A stretch of DNA of 64,000 nt from Phycisphaeraceae bacterium (GTDB taxonomy: Bacteria; Planctomycetota; Phycisphaerae; Phycisphaerales; SM1A02), in NCBI GenBank assembly GCA_019636735.1, contig JAHBWY010000001.1:1-64000 (forward strand). Reading direction: 5' to 3'. The notes below the pieces were generated by a model, which saw only the letters and a list, made by a program, of their open reading frames with translations, had not been told where the DNA came from and did not search any database. Shown piece after piece: positions 1 to 8,164 of the stretch. The translations under genes and the position numbers were made by a program. Each line of letters opens with the position of its first letter. Within the stretch, counting starts at the first letter, position 1.

Positions 1-1
1 C

Positions 2-1000
2 GAGTTTCATGGCAATACGAACAAGAACTACGGATTTGCGTCGGGCGGAGGTGGCGCAATCGCACACAGGCCCGATCTCATCGCAGAGGTCGATACGCAG
101 CAACTTCGATTGAGCAATTGCCTCTTCGCGGACAACGCAAGCGTCTTCCCCGGCGGCGGAGCGATTCTCGCCGAGCGCGGCGCGAATGTGTCCGGCTGCA
201 CTTTCTATGCAAACGATGCAGGAAGCGGATCCGGTGGCGCAATCATGGTGGGTCGACTCGGTAGCGTGCAGCATTGGGAGGCTGTGCTCACGATCTCGAA
301 CAGCGTGCTCTGGGGCAACACAAGCGCAGATCCCCCTGGCGATCTTGAGCGGCAGTACGCGTGGCCCTTGAGTTACAATGTGACCCTGACCTCCGAATAC
401 AACTGCGTGCAGGCGTCCAGCGTGCCCGCGGGATCGGGCAACATCAACGACGATCCGCGATTTGTGAATGAGGCGACGCGGGATCTCAGGCTTCGGCGTT
501 TCTCACCGGCCATCAACGCGGGGGATCGCTTGATTCGCCTGACCGATATCGAGGATGTCAACGACAACGCTAATGACGAGGAGCTCCACCCGCTCGACTT
601 GGACCTACTGAGGCGAGTGCGTGGATCCGAAGTGGATATGGGCGCCTACGAGGGTCCTCCGTGCCTCGCCGATCTCAACGACGATGGGGTCGTGAATGGC
701 GCTGATCTCGGAACACTGCTTGGCAGTTGGGGAGCCTGCCCGGGTTGCGAAGCAGATCTCAACGGCGACGGGACAGTGGACGGTGCCGATCTCGGCACCT
801 TGCTTGGAGCCTGGGGATCCTGCCCGGGCGATGCCGAGGACGAGGAGGCAAGGATGTTGAGCTTGGGCGGAACTGGGCTTGTGCCTTCGGACCTGATGGA
901 GCTCCTCGGGGCATCGACGATCGAGGATTTGGTTGAAATCCTGATGGAGCTCAGCCCGGAGGCCAGAAAGGGCGTCCTGAGTCTGCTTGAGGGATGGTGA
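2..1000 (+). CDS. Secreted beta-helix-like protein with two C-terminal dockerin-type repeats (5' end outside window)
   Basis: The frame is open from the window edge, so the N-terminus is missing. The visible part has glycine-rich turns (GGGGAI, GGGAIL, GSGGAIM) alternating with NCLFADN/GCTFYAND-like strands. That pattern is typical of right-handed beta-helix (pectate-lyase-like) extracellular proteins of planctomycetes. It is followed by a segment found in 'choice-of-anchor' proteins (INAGDR, DMGAYEG). Two tandem calcium-loop repeats then follow at about 664-747 and 751-828, each with the core DLN(D/G)DG-V-(N/D)GADLGTLLG-WG-CPG, resembling dockerin type I repeats. A 50-residue acidic/hydrophobic tail ends at the TGA. 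The role is inferred to be a cell-surface or secreted protein; no catalytic residues can be assigned. A strong hairpin 20 nt after the stop probably terminates the transcript. Confidence 0.8.
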   Translation, partial: EFHGNTNKNYGFASGGGGAIAHRPDLIAEVDTQQLRLSNCLFADNASVFPGGGAILAERGANVSGCTFYANDAGSGSGGAIMVGRLGSVQHWEAVLTISNSVLWGNTSADPPGDLERQYAWPLSYNVTLTSEYNCVQASSVPAGSGNINDDPRFVNEATRDLRLRRFSPAINAGDRLIRLTDIEDVNDNANDEELHPLDLDLLRRVRGSEVDMGAYEGPPCLADLNDDGVVNGADLGTLLGSWGACPGCEADLNGDGTVDGADLGTLLGAWGSCPGDAEDEEARMLSLGGTGLVPSDLMELLGASTIEDLVEILMELSPEARKGVLSLLEGW

Positions 1001-1020
1001 GGCCGTTGTGAGGTTTGATT

Positions 1021-1058
1021 CGGGCTCCCTCGGGTTGATTCACGCTCGAGGGGGCCCG
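1021..1058 (+). terminator. Hairpin terminator after the dockerin-repeat gene
   Basis: A 12-bp stem (CGGGCTCCCTCG at 1021-1032 with CGAGGGGGCCCG at 1047-1058, one T-G wobble) closes a 14-nt loop 20 nt after the stop codon. There is no T-run after it, so termination efficiency is uncertain. Confidence 0.55.
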
Positions 1059-1128
1059 TGTTGCAACTCCCCCGGTTATGACCCTCCGCTCCGTGTCTCT
1101 GTTTCGCCTTCGCCCGAGTTCGAAGACC

Positions 1129-1173
1129 GTCCGACACGCTCTACTTCGAGGCCGGCTGCAAAGTGGACCGGCC
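1129..1173 (+). repeat. 45-bp structured element, copy 1
   Basis: The pattern is GTCCG, 5 variable bases, a 23-bp identical core beginning CTCTACTTCGAGG and ending GGCTGCAA (1139-1161), 5 variable bases, then ACCGGCC (1167-1173). The second copy at 3017-3061 has exactly the same spacing. GGCCGG (1150-1155) pairs with CCGGCC (1168-1173) around a 12-nt loop. Both copies have the same orientation and lie on either side of the Rhs cassette. Confidence 0.75.
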
Positions 1174-1187
1174 CACCGGTTCAGACG

Positions 1188-1217
1188 AAACGCCGCCGAG
1201 AGACCTCGGCGGCGTTT
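1188..1217 (+). terminator. Perfect 13-bp hairpin, terminator-like
   Basis: AAACGCCGCCGAG (1188-1200) pairs with CTCGGCGGCGTTT (1205-1217) around the tetraloop AGAC. The TTT of the stem is followed by a pyrimidine-rich stretch (CTGCTTTCTCC). It lies 14 nt after structured element copy 1 and could act on either strand. Confidence 0.6.
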
Positions 1218-1462
1218 CTGCTTTCTCCGCAGGGTTTCGGGGGGTTGGCGGCCGGGCGGGGTGTCTCTGGTCGCCCCGTGGTCATCACCAGCCGGGTGGC
1301 CTCGCGGCGCGACGGAGCGCCGATTCGGGCCAAAGTCCCTGAGTCTCTACTCGAGACTCGTGCACGGGTTATGACGGGGTTGGTCTCCCTGTAGCGCGAC
1401 CAACCGGGGAGGTTGGGAGCGGACAGCGCGAGCAACACTGTTCGAGCGTGCGCCGGTGGTGA

Positions 1463-1972
1463 ACGCGCCGCGCATCGCGCGAGCGCGCGCGCGCCATCAC
1501 CAGTAATGGCCTGCTCTCGATTTCGATCTCATCAGGCTCTTATCGTGCAGAGGCCGATCTCGACCGCAACGGCGTGATCAATTCGCTCGACTCGACGCTT
1601 GCGAACCGCTCGGCCAGCGCGCTGCCTGTCGGCGACATCTCGATTAGTTCAAGCGGCGGCCCCGACAGTTCCGTCGGCTGGAGCGGGTATGTGTTCAACC
1701 GCGTCACCCAGCAGTACCTGGTGAGGTTCCGCACCTACGACACCGTGCTCGGCCGGTGGCTCGAGCGCGATCCCGCGGGAGCGGATACACTCGCGATCGG
1801 AATTGAGGTAAAGGAGTTCCTAGAGGCAGATTCGCAGGAGCGATACGAGCGGTGGGAGCAGGTGCGAAACCAAGTGTGGGAGGACTCTGACGAGTCGATC
1901 AATGGAAATCTGCGCCCTAATGAGGATCCGTTCGAGGAGCTCCTCCGGTTCCGTGGCGGGCACAGAGACTGA
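1463..1972 (+). pseudogene. 5'-truncated Rhs/YD-repeat protein: core end plus short variable tip
   Basis: Reading from after an in-frame stop at 1460-1462, the frame has no credible start and encodes only the end of an Rhs protein. It shows a dockerin-like loop (YRAEADLDRNGVINSLDS), then the RHS-associated core signature (GYVFN, QYLVRFRTYD, LGRWLERDPAG at roughly 1686-1782). After the core the sequence changes to a charged tip of about 60 residues (EVKEFLEADSQERYERWEQ), the usual position of the variable C-terminal toxin. In Rhs families the core forms a shell around that toxin. This tip is too short and featureless to assign an activity. I infer an orphan or decayed Rhs C-terminal cassette whose long N-terminal repeat region is missing. 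It could instead be an exchange cassette used by a full Rhs gene elsewhere in the genome. Confidence 0.7.
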
Positions 1973-2006
1973 TTGCACCCTCCGTGCCGAAGCAGCCTCG
2001 AGACAC

Positions 2007-2012
2007 AAGGAG
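2007..2012 (+). promoter_or_regulatory. Ribosome binding site for the gene after the Rhs fragment
   Basis: AAGGAG ends 7 nt before a GTG (2020) and 10 nt before an ATG (2023) in the same frame. It is one of the clearest Shine-Dalgarno sequences in the window and supports a real gene here. Confidence 0.6.
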
Positions 2013-2022
2013 TGCTAATGTG

Positions 2023-2757
2023 ATGGGCGCACCACAGATCGAACTGCGATGTATCTCGCGTTCTCGTTTCCCAACCTCGGAAGAGCGGGAGCGCATGACG
2101 CTAAACGCACTGGGTTGGAGGAACCTCCAAGAGCATGTGTATTTCACGGATGTACTCTGCTTACGCGAAGGCACCTCGACCATGACGGACTGGTGGGAAT
2201 CCCCAGGTCGCCTCCGACTACGGCGAACTGGCAGAGCATGTCCCGGCATAATCTTCCATGGCGCGTGGCCGCTGCTGCGTGAAGATGTGCTTGCATCAAT
2301 GCAGGAGGTCGCGGCCGTGGACGCTCGAGAGACGATCACGGAGGCGCTTGTCGATGTTCCGGTTGAACCTCGGGGCGATCTTGCCACGGCTCCGGTCTGG
2401 TTCTTCAGCGATCAAGCCGAGATTATCGCCAAGCGGGATGTTCCAGCGCTTCGAGTCGGCGCACCGAAATACTATGAGCTTCTAATCCCCTCGATCGCTT
2501 GCAGCCGAGATCGACAGGATGGGGAGGTACTTGACCTTGAGATAGCGGAGTCAATCGACCACAGGGAGGCTGAACCGCCGCTATTGCGTCAGTTCAAGCA
2601 TCAGACAGCTAGTACGGAATGGCTAAGGCGAAACGAGATCTTTGAATTCTGTGGATTGTGCGTGTCGCTCCGGCTCTTCGAGCTTCTTGAGCCACATACG
2701 CGCACCGATTGGCTGGCCGTCCATCGTGTTAGTGCAGTCCGGTGTACGAGCGCGTGA
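2023..2757 (+). CDS. Hypothetical protein, candidate Rhs-associated immunity protein
   Basis: This is a 244-residue soluble protein with no signal peptide or membrane segment. GTG at 2020 is an equally good start after the AAGGAG site. I do not recognise the family. It has an Arg/Trp-containing N-terminal half (WWESPGRLRLRR, WFFSDQ) and a conserved-looking C-terminal block (GAPKYYELLIPSI ... IFEFCGLCVSLRLFELLEP). It starts 50 nt after the truncated Rhs core, in the position where immunity genes follow Rhs toxins. The local base composition looks less GC-rich than in the flanking housekeeping genes. Immunity function is inferred from position only; any other small cytoplasmic accessory protein is possible. 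Confidence 0.55.
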   Translation: MGAPQIELRCISRSRFPTSEERERMTLNALGWRNLQEHVYFTDVLCLREGTSTMTDWWESPGRLRLRRTGRACPGIIFHGAWPLLREDVLASMQEVAAVDARETITEALVDVPVEPRGDLATAPVWFFSDQAEIIAKRDVPALRVGAPKYYELLIPSIACSRDRQDGEVLDLEIAESIDHREAEPPLLRQFKHQTASTEWLRRNEIFEFCGLCVSLRLFELLEPHTRTDWLAVHRVSAVRCTSA

Positions 2758-3256
2758 AGTTGTGAGGTCGCGATTGAGACGGACGCCAATCCCGAGTACG
2801 GAGATCAACTCACTCAGGTCGCGTTCCTCCGAAAGATGCGCTTGTCCGGCTCCCCGAAATGTCCGCGTGAAGTGCGATTGAGTTGAGTGGAGTAATCGGC
2901 GGTCTCCGCAAGAAGAACAAGCCCACAGTCAGGATCTCCCAATCGATCCCCACAGCACGGTGGCGACCGAATGAGCGGTCCGACCGATGAAACTGGCGCG
3001 CGACATTTCGCATTCTGTCCGGTTCCCTCTACTTCGAGGCCGGCTGCAACAGAGACCGGCCGCAGAGATCACGCGAGACGCCGACGGCCAGCCCTGCTGG
3101 CGCCTTCCCCGTCTACGAGTCGTAAGGCAGCGGTGCTCGATGTGTCTACGACCCGGTCAAGACAACGAGGTCCTCGTGGTCGATGGACACGCGATCGCGT
3201 GCGGAATTCGCGGCCTTCCTGCCTTCTGCGCGCCGTTAGCGGTCTAGCTTGGCTTC
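2758..3256. other. Spacer with no supported gene; contains structured element copy 2
   Basis: No frame here has a start, ribosome site and plausible protein. The stretch holds the second copy of the 45-bp structured element (3017-3061). It also holds a 6-bp GCCAGC/GCTGGC hairpin at 3087-3101. comEC begins at the end. Confidence 0.5.
3017..3061 (+). repeat. 45-bp structured element, copy 2
   Basis: This is the same pattern as copy 1: GTCCG (3017-3021), 5 variable bases, the identical 23-bp core (3027-3049), 5 variable bases, ACCGGCC (3055-3061). The fixed spacing with variable 5-nt linkers argues for a conserved structure or binding site rather than chance. Confidence 0.75.
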
Positions 3257-5710
3257 ATGACGCGGGGGCTTCTGAAGCATGGGCTCCTCCCGTGGTGGGC
3301 CATGGGAATGGTGATGGGGACTCTTGCCGGAGTCACCCTGACTGAAGCGGCATGGGAGCAGGCGCTCCTTCGTCACCTCGCCCACAGTCCCGGAGCGGCT
3401 TGGCGCATTCACGATCTGCTGATCGATGGCGCGCTCATCGCCTTGGCCGCGCTGATGGCACTCGCTCTGATCGCGTCATACGGGCTCCCTGAACCCCGAG
3501 AAGATCCTCGGCACGGCGTGACCATGATGCAATGCGCAACCGTGCTGATGATGGCGCTCCTTCTCGGATTCGTGAATGGATCAATGCATGGCGCCTATCG
3601 ATCGGCGCTCGATCCCGATTCGCTCACACCACGCTCGGCCACACTGGTCTCGGTCGAGGGAGTGGTGCTCAGTGAGCCGATCACGCAAGGAAGGGCGCCG
3701 GCGACCTCGCGCGCGACCGATCTTCTTGCCTCTTCGCGGGGATGGGGTTCGCAACGCACCGCCTTTCTTCTCGCCTGCGGAACATCCGGTCTTCGCCGAG
3801 TGCAGGTCCAGTGCACTTCTCTTCCGTTCCCAGTCGAACCAGGACATGGTCTGCGCGTGCGCGGATGGCTGACTCCTGATCCGGACGCGCGAAACCCGGG
3901 CGGCTTCGACACACGCTCATGGCGTGAGCGACAGGGGGTTTCCGGCCTCCTGAGAGTGGACCACTCGGCGCTGATCGAGCGAATCGACCCGCCCTTTGCA
4001 CGATCGTGGGGCGATCGACTTCGGTCAACGCTTGCATCGCAACTTCGCGATTCGCTGCGGGGTAGTGCAGATCCGCTCTCGCGCGATCTCGTGCTGGCCA
4101 TGACGCTTGGAGTTCGGGGGGAGGCGACCACTTCCATTCGATCGCTCTTTGCTCGAACGGGCATGAGCCACTTCATCGTGATCTCGGGGTTTCATCTCGC
4201 GGTGATGGCGGCGGGGGTGCTGATGGTGGCGCGCTCGCTTGGCGCTTCGCCGCGCCTCTGTGGCGTTGCCCTGCTGGCCGCGTCACTCGCGTTCCTCATC
4301 GTGCTCGACGCGCATATCTCCGTGATCCGCGCGGGTCTCTGCGGTGTGTTGACGGGAGGCGCCATGATGCTCGATCGCCGCTGGTCGGCGCTGAGCATCC
4401 TGGCGCTCGTGGTGAGTGTTGTCCTGCTCATTGATCCCCTCGCGGTCATGGAGGCCTCATTTCAGCTCAGCTTCGCCACCGTTGCTGCGCTACTGACCGT
4501 TGCCGCTCCACTGGCTCGGCTCCTGCAAGGCTGCGCAGAGGCGCTTCTTGCGCCGCGAGCGTGGTGGATGCACCGCTGGAAGGCGCTCCCTCCACGGCGC
4601 CAGAACGCGCGTTCGACGCCCCACCCCGATGCGTACCGCCGCGTGGTCGCGGCGCGGATCGCGGCACGCCCGCTGGCCGCAGCCATCGCCGCATGGCTCG
4701 TGGCAACTCCACTCACTCTCCATCACTTCGGTCATGCGAGTTTCTGGGCGATTCCCGGCTCGGTGCTCCTTGCGCCACTTGCGTCCTTCATCACCATCGT
4801 CGGCATGTCCGCCGCGATCGTGGGGTGCCTCCTGCCAGCAGTGGCGCTGATCCCAGGAGTTCTCACTGCGTGGAGCGCGGCCTGCTTCCTTGGCGCGGTC
4901 GAGTGGATGGCCACGCTGCCGGGCGCCTGTGTCCAGCGCGCCCTTCAACCTGCGTGGTGGGTCATCACGATGATGGCGCTCCCGTTCCTCGGGTCACTTG
5001 CGATCAACCGAAGTGGTCGAATGGCACCGCCGTGTCGCATCTCACTGCTGGCGGCGCTCGTGCTTGCGTGGATGATGCTCGCAGGCCGGCCGTGGTGGCA
5101 CCATCCGCGCGGTGACACGCAGGTCGTCGCGCTCGATCTCGGGACTGGTCGGTGCGTGGTGGTGCGCCATCGCGGAGTGACCCTCGTCTTCGATGCTGGC
5201 GCGGAGTCGAGTTCGGCGGGATCACGCCGCATTGTTCCGGCGCTCGCCGCCATGGGGATTGATCGTGTCGATCTTCTGGTGGTCTCGCGCCGTGCCGTGA
5301 CCGCTCTCAGCGGTGTGCCCGAAGTGATGAAGGCGGCGCGCGTCCGACGCGTGGCCGTGGCCGATGCGCTTCTCGCCGCTCCGAGCCGCTCCATTCCGTG
5401 GCGTCTCCTTCGGTGGTTCGAGCAGGAGGGCGTCCCGCTCGAAGTGCTGCGGGTGCCGAGCGAGATGGTCATCACACCCGGGCTCGTCCTCTCGGCAGTC
5501 CCTGGCGCGACGGGCGACAGCACACTTCAACTGCGCGCCGAGGACGGTGCACTTGATCGCATTCTCGGAGCGGCCTGTGGCCCAAGCGAGCAACCCGGCG
5601 CACGACGATGGACGCACGATCCCGTCAGGGGCTGGCGGATGGAGCGCTTCTCGGCGGGTCGCTGGGTGATGGCGCCGTGCGAGGCAGCAGCATGGCTCGC
5701 TCCATCATGA
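3257..5710 (+). CDS. comEC: ComEC/Rec2-family DNA uptake channel with degenerate metallo-beta-lactamase domain
   Basis: This 817-residue inner-membrane protein belongs to the ComEC/Rec2 family, which carries single-stranded DNA across the membrane in natural transformation. In order it shows N-terminal membrane helices, a soluble DUF4131/OB-like region (about 95-220, with VSVEGVVLSEPI and RVRGWLTPDPDARNPGGFD), the polytopic Competence domain (about 270-550, with HFIVISGFHLAVMAAG near residue 305), and a C-terminal metallo-beta-lactamase-like fold (about 610-817). In that last domain the usual H-x-D-x-D-H metal site is replaced by VSRRAVTALSGVPEV (about residue 674), so no metal ligands remain. 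The start is ATG. The 3' end overlaps the convergent gene on the other strand by 86 bp. The rest of the transformation machinery is not in this window. Confidence 0.9.
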   Translation: MTRGLLKHGLLPWWAMGMVMGTLAGVTLTEAAWEQALLRHLAHSPGAAWRIHDLLIDGALIALAALMALALIASYGLPEPREDPRHGVTMMQCATVLMMALLLGFVNGSMHGAYRSALDPDSLTPRSATLVSVEGVVLSEPITQGRAPATSRATDLLASSRGWGSQRTAFLLACGTSGLRRVQVQCTSLPFPVEPGHGLRVRGWLTPDPDARNPGGFDTRSWRERQGVSGLLRVDHSALIERIDPPFARSWGDRLRSTLASQLRDSLRGSADPLSRDLVLAMTLGVRGEATTSIRSLFARTGMSHFIVISGFHLAVMAAGVLMVARSLGASPRLCGVALLAASLAFLIVLDAHISVIRAGLCGVLTGGAMMLDRRWSALSILALVVSVVLLIDPLAVMEASFQLSFATVAALLTVAAPLARLLQGCAEALLAPRAWWMHRWKALPPRRQNARSTPHPDAYRRVVAARIAARPLAAAIAAWLVATPLTLHHFGHASFWAIPGSVLLAPLASFITIVGMSAAIVGCLLPAVALIPGVLTAWSAACFLGAVEWMATLPGACVQRALQPAWWVITMMALPFLGSLAINRSGRMAPPCRISLLAALVLAWMMLAGRPWWHHPRGDTQVVALDLGTGRCVVVRHRGVTLVFDAGAESSSAGSRRIVPALAAMGIDRVDLLVVSRRAVTALSGVPEVMKAARVRRVAVADALLAAPSRSIPWRLLRWFEQEGVPLEVLRVPSEMVITPGLVLSAVPGATGDSTLQLRAEDGALDRILGAACGPSEQPGARRWTHDPVRGWRMERFSAGRWVMAPCEAAAWLAPS

Positions 5711-7013
5711 CTCCATCCTGAATGGCGCCACCTCCCGTGTCGATGATCTCGAACTCCACGGCGGGGGGGTCGACTGGCGCCACCACCGCAACGGTGCGCG
5801 AGAGACGGTTGAAGCGCTGCCGAGAGAGCTCCCGATCTCCATTGCGGACGATCAGCTCGAAGTCGCCGAGGCTCGCGCGATCCCTCGGCAGGTTGAGCCG
5901 CAGCGAGAGGATCGACGGTCGACTCACTTCCACGCGCAAGGTCGCCGGTCCATCGAAGCCGACCGCGGGAACGCCGAGAACCCACGCGTCAATCTCATCG
6001 GCCGAGGGGGGCATGCCCGTGTCCAACGCCACGCGCTCGCCGCGCCAGGTGATGAAGTCGGGCGGAGTCATCGCGTAACGAAGCACCGAGCTCTGTTCAC
6101 TCTCGACAGCCTTCATCGGTCGATGAACCAGCGCCTCTCCCTGAAGGTCGCCCGAGATTCCAGCCAAGCGACGCAAAGGAATGTCGAGTCGCTTGCCGTT
6201 CGCAGCGGCGACGCCATCGATCAGCAGGCGATCGCCCTTGAGCGCGAGACCCGTTGCATCGAGCGTCGTGCCCTCGTTGAACCAGATGCGGCGCGCGCCA
6301 GGCTTGCGATCGGGCGCACCACTGACGAAGGCGATCGATTGCACGCTCTCGATCGGCAGTCGTGTCACCGCGCCACCCGCCAGCGCTTCGATGGCGATCG
6401 GGTCGGCGATCTGTGAGACGAAGCCATCGAGTCGATCACCGGTGCGCAGCCGCACTGAGTCAGCGTCAGGACGCGCGGTGACCGCGGGACCACCATCAAG
6501 CGACAGCCACTGCATCGAGTCCGCGCGAAGATCGACGGCTCCAAGCCAGCGATGGAGCAGTCGAACGCCCGAGGCGTTGGCCTCGAGTCGCCCGGGAAGT
6601 CGCTCGCCCGTGGCCATCCTCACCGTGGCGAACCCGGGAATCGTGTCTCGATCAAGCGGAGCACCGGTGATCACGCCAACCACCGACGCCCAGGGCAGGC
6701 TCCGCATGGAGCCGTCGCCGAGCCGCAGGGTCACCGCGTCGTCGTCGATGGACTCGAGCAAGCCCTCGATCTGCTGACCCGAGCCGTCGATCACCTCGAC
6801 CATGAGCCGATCGTCGAGCGGGAGATCGTCGTCGCGCGTCTCAACTTCGGGCGGAGCACCCTGAGGCGTCGCCGACGCAGTGCCGACACCTGCAAACCCG
6901 GACGCCAGCATGCATGCGAGCGCGATCACACCAGCGCCGCACAACCCCGCACCGCGCCGCGCCGATCGGCACACCCGGTCCATCCACATTCGATGCGTGC
7001 TTGTGCGGTTCAC
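5625..7013 (-). CDS. Exported protein of unknown function, last gene of the MoxR/VWA operon
   Basis: This 462-residue protein starts at GTG (7013), overlapping the stop of the upstream gene in a GTGA. It has a long Arg-rich n-region and a hydrophobic signal (GVIALACMLASGFAG) ending near ATASA/TPQG. The mature part begins with a short LSm-like or beta-sheet module (LMVEVIDGSGQQIEGLLESI, VTLRLGDGSMRSLPW). Similar blocks follow (TGDRLDGFVSQI), and the C-terminal beta-sandwich-like region (LRVEVSRPSILSLRLNLPRD) ends in a Pro/Ser tail. I do not recognise a named domain; the recurring G-D-x-L-x-G pattern suggests repeated small beta barrels. It probably acts outside the cytoplasmic membrane. Its last 86 bp overlap comEC tail to tail. 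Confidence 0.75.
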   Translation of the reverse strand: MNRTSTHRMWMDRVCRSARRGAGLCGAGVIALACMLASGFAGVGTASATPQGAPPEVETRDDDLPLDDRLMVEVIDGSGQQIEGLLESIDDDAVTLRLGDGSMRSLPWASVVGVITGAPLDRDTIPGFATVRMATGERLPGRLEANASGVRLLHRWLGAVDLRADSMQWLSLDGGPAVTARPDADSVRLRTGDRLDGFVSQIADPIAIEALAGGAVTRLPIESVQSIAFVSGAPDRKPGARRIWFNEGTTLDATGLALKGDRLLIDGVAAANGKRLDIPLRRLAGISGDLQGEALVHRPMKAVESEQSSVLRYAMTPPDFITWRGERVALDTGMPPSADEIDAWVLGVPAVGFDGPATLRVEVSRPSILSLRLNLPRDRASLGDFELIVRNGDRELSRQRFNRLSRTVAVVAPVDPPAVEFEIIDTGGGAIQDGVMMERAMLLPRTAPSPSDPPRSAPSASP

Positions 7014-8164
7014 TTCTGGAAGATCGGCAGATAGCGCTTCGGCATCTGGAGAATGATGAGCGCCATCGAGGTGGAGTAAGCCGGACCAAAGGAGAAGTCA
7101 GACCACGAACCGCTGTCGTCCTGTCGCATCACGATCTCATCCCGGATCGCCGGCCACCACCGTGCCCAGCGTTCGCTGCCTGCCATGTACATCGCTTGCA
7201 CGGCGTAATAGTGCCCGTAGAAGTAGTGCGTCTGAGCGCCGGGGCCACCTCCATCGGGGAAGGCGCTGCGCACCAGATAGTCGAGCCCGCGATCAATGGC
7301 GTCATCCTGGTAGATGCCGGCGTAGTAGAGGCTCGCCACCCCTGCGGCGCTTCGCGGCCAGGCGCTCTGTCCGGGCTGTAGCATGTATCGGAAGCCACCG
7401 TCGGGGTTCTGGCAATCGCGCACATACTGCACGGCGCGATCGATCGTCTCGCGCGAGACCTTGATGCCTGCGTTTCGAGCGCTTCGCAGGGCCATGATCT
7501 CGCAGATCGTGACGCTCACATCCGCATCGTTGGGCACCGGGTTATATCGCCATCCACCCTCGTTGTTCTGGCTGTTCTGAATGAGCTGCACGGCCCGCAC
7601 GAGCGCGTCGCGCACGCGCTCGTCGTCGGGATTCATGCCGTAGATCTCGCCCAGAAAGAGCGCCGCGAAGCCGTGGCCATACATTGGACCGTGAGATCCC
7701 TCGGCGACGATCAGCCCCGTCTCGGTGCTCGACGCAAGAATGAAGTCGAGCGCACGACGCACCACTTCGCCATAGCGACCGCGATCGGGAAGATTGCCGT
7801 CGGCCATGAAGGCCAAGCCGGAGAGCGCCACCACCGCGACATTGCGCGAGTAGCGCCCTCGCCCGAAAGTTCCGTCGCTGTTCTGGATGGAGGCGAGATA
7901 GCGAAGCCCGCGCTCGACGGAATCACTCCACGCGGCGTTCGTTTCTCCAGCCGTCGGGTTGTTCTGAGCGCTCGATTCGGCGCGTTCGATCGGCTCATCC
8001 GTGGCCGGGACCTCGGGCGCTCGTGGAGCCTCCTGAGGATCGGCTCGCGCATCCTCTCGGGCGAGGACCACGGAGGTCACGAGCACAAGCGCGAGGAGCG
8101 CGCTGCCGTGGAGGAGCGCTCCGCGCGAGCGAGTGAGGAGTGGCCACAGTGAACACATGATCAT
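7010..8164 (-). CDS. Exported prenyltransferase/squalene-cyclase-repeat protein
   Basis: This 384-residue protein starts at ATG 8164, which overlaps the previous stop as ATGA. A membrane/signal helix (GSALLALVLVTSVVLA) precedes a Pro/Glu linker. The rest is an alpha/alpha-toroid of the terpenoid cyclase/prenyltransferase type. It has at least four QW-like turns: SDGTFGRG (about residue 95), NNEGGWRYNP (about 200), NPDGGFRYM (about 254) and DSGSWSDF (about 352). The DxDD or zinc-site residues of true cyclases and prenyltransferases are not evident, so I read it as a non-enzymatic or divergent barrel. The fold assignment is fairly secure. The function is unknown, but its fixed place behind the VWA and DUF4175 genes suggests a shared envelope role. 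Confidence 0.8.
   Translation of the reverse strand: MIMCSLWPLLTRSRGALLHGSALLALVLVTSVVLAREDARADPQEAPRAPEVPATDEPIERAESSAQNNPTAGETNAAWSDSVERGLRYLASIQNSDGTFGRGRYSRNVAVVALSGLAFMADGNLPDRGRYGEVVRRALDFILASSTETGLIVAEGSHGPMYGHGFAALFLGEIYGMNPDDERVRDALVRAVQLIQNSQNNEGGWRYNPVPNDADVSVTICEIMALRSARNAGIKVSRETIDRAVQYVRDCQNPDGGFRYMLQPGQSAWPRSAAGVASLYYAGIYQDDAIDRGLDYLVRSAFPDGGGPGAQTHYFYGHYYAVQAMYMAGSERWARWWPAIRDEIVMRQDDSGSWSDFSFGPAYSTSMALIILQMPKRYLPIFQK

Larger units (their letters stand above)
1001..1462. other. Hairpin-rich spacer without a supported gene
   Basis: No convincing reading frame is seen. The stretch holds at least five perfect or near-perfect inverted repeats: 1021-1058, 1150-1173, 1188-1217, 1341-1359 (GAGTCTC/GAGACTC) and 1378-1405 (GGTTGGTC/GACCAACC, 12-nt loop). 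One of them belongs to a 45-bp element repeated at 3017-3061. Confidence 0.6.
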
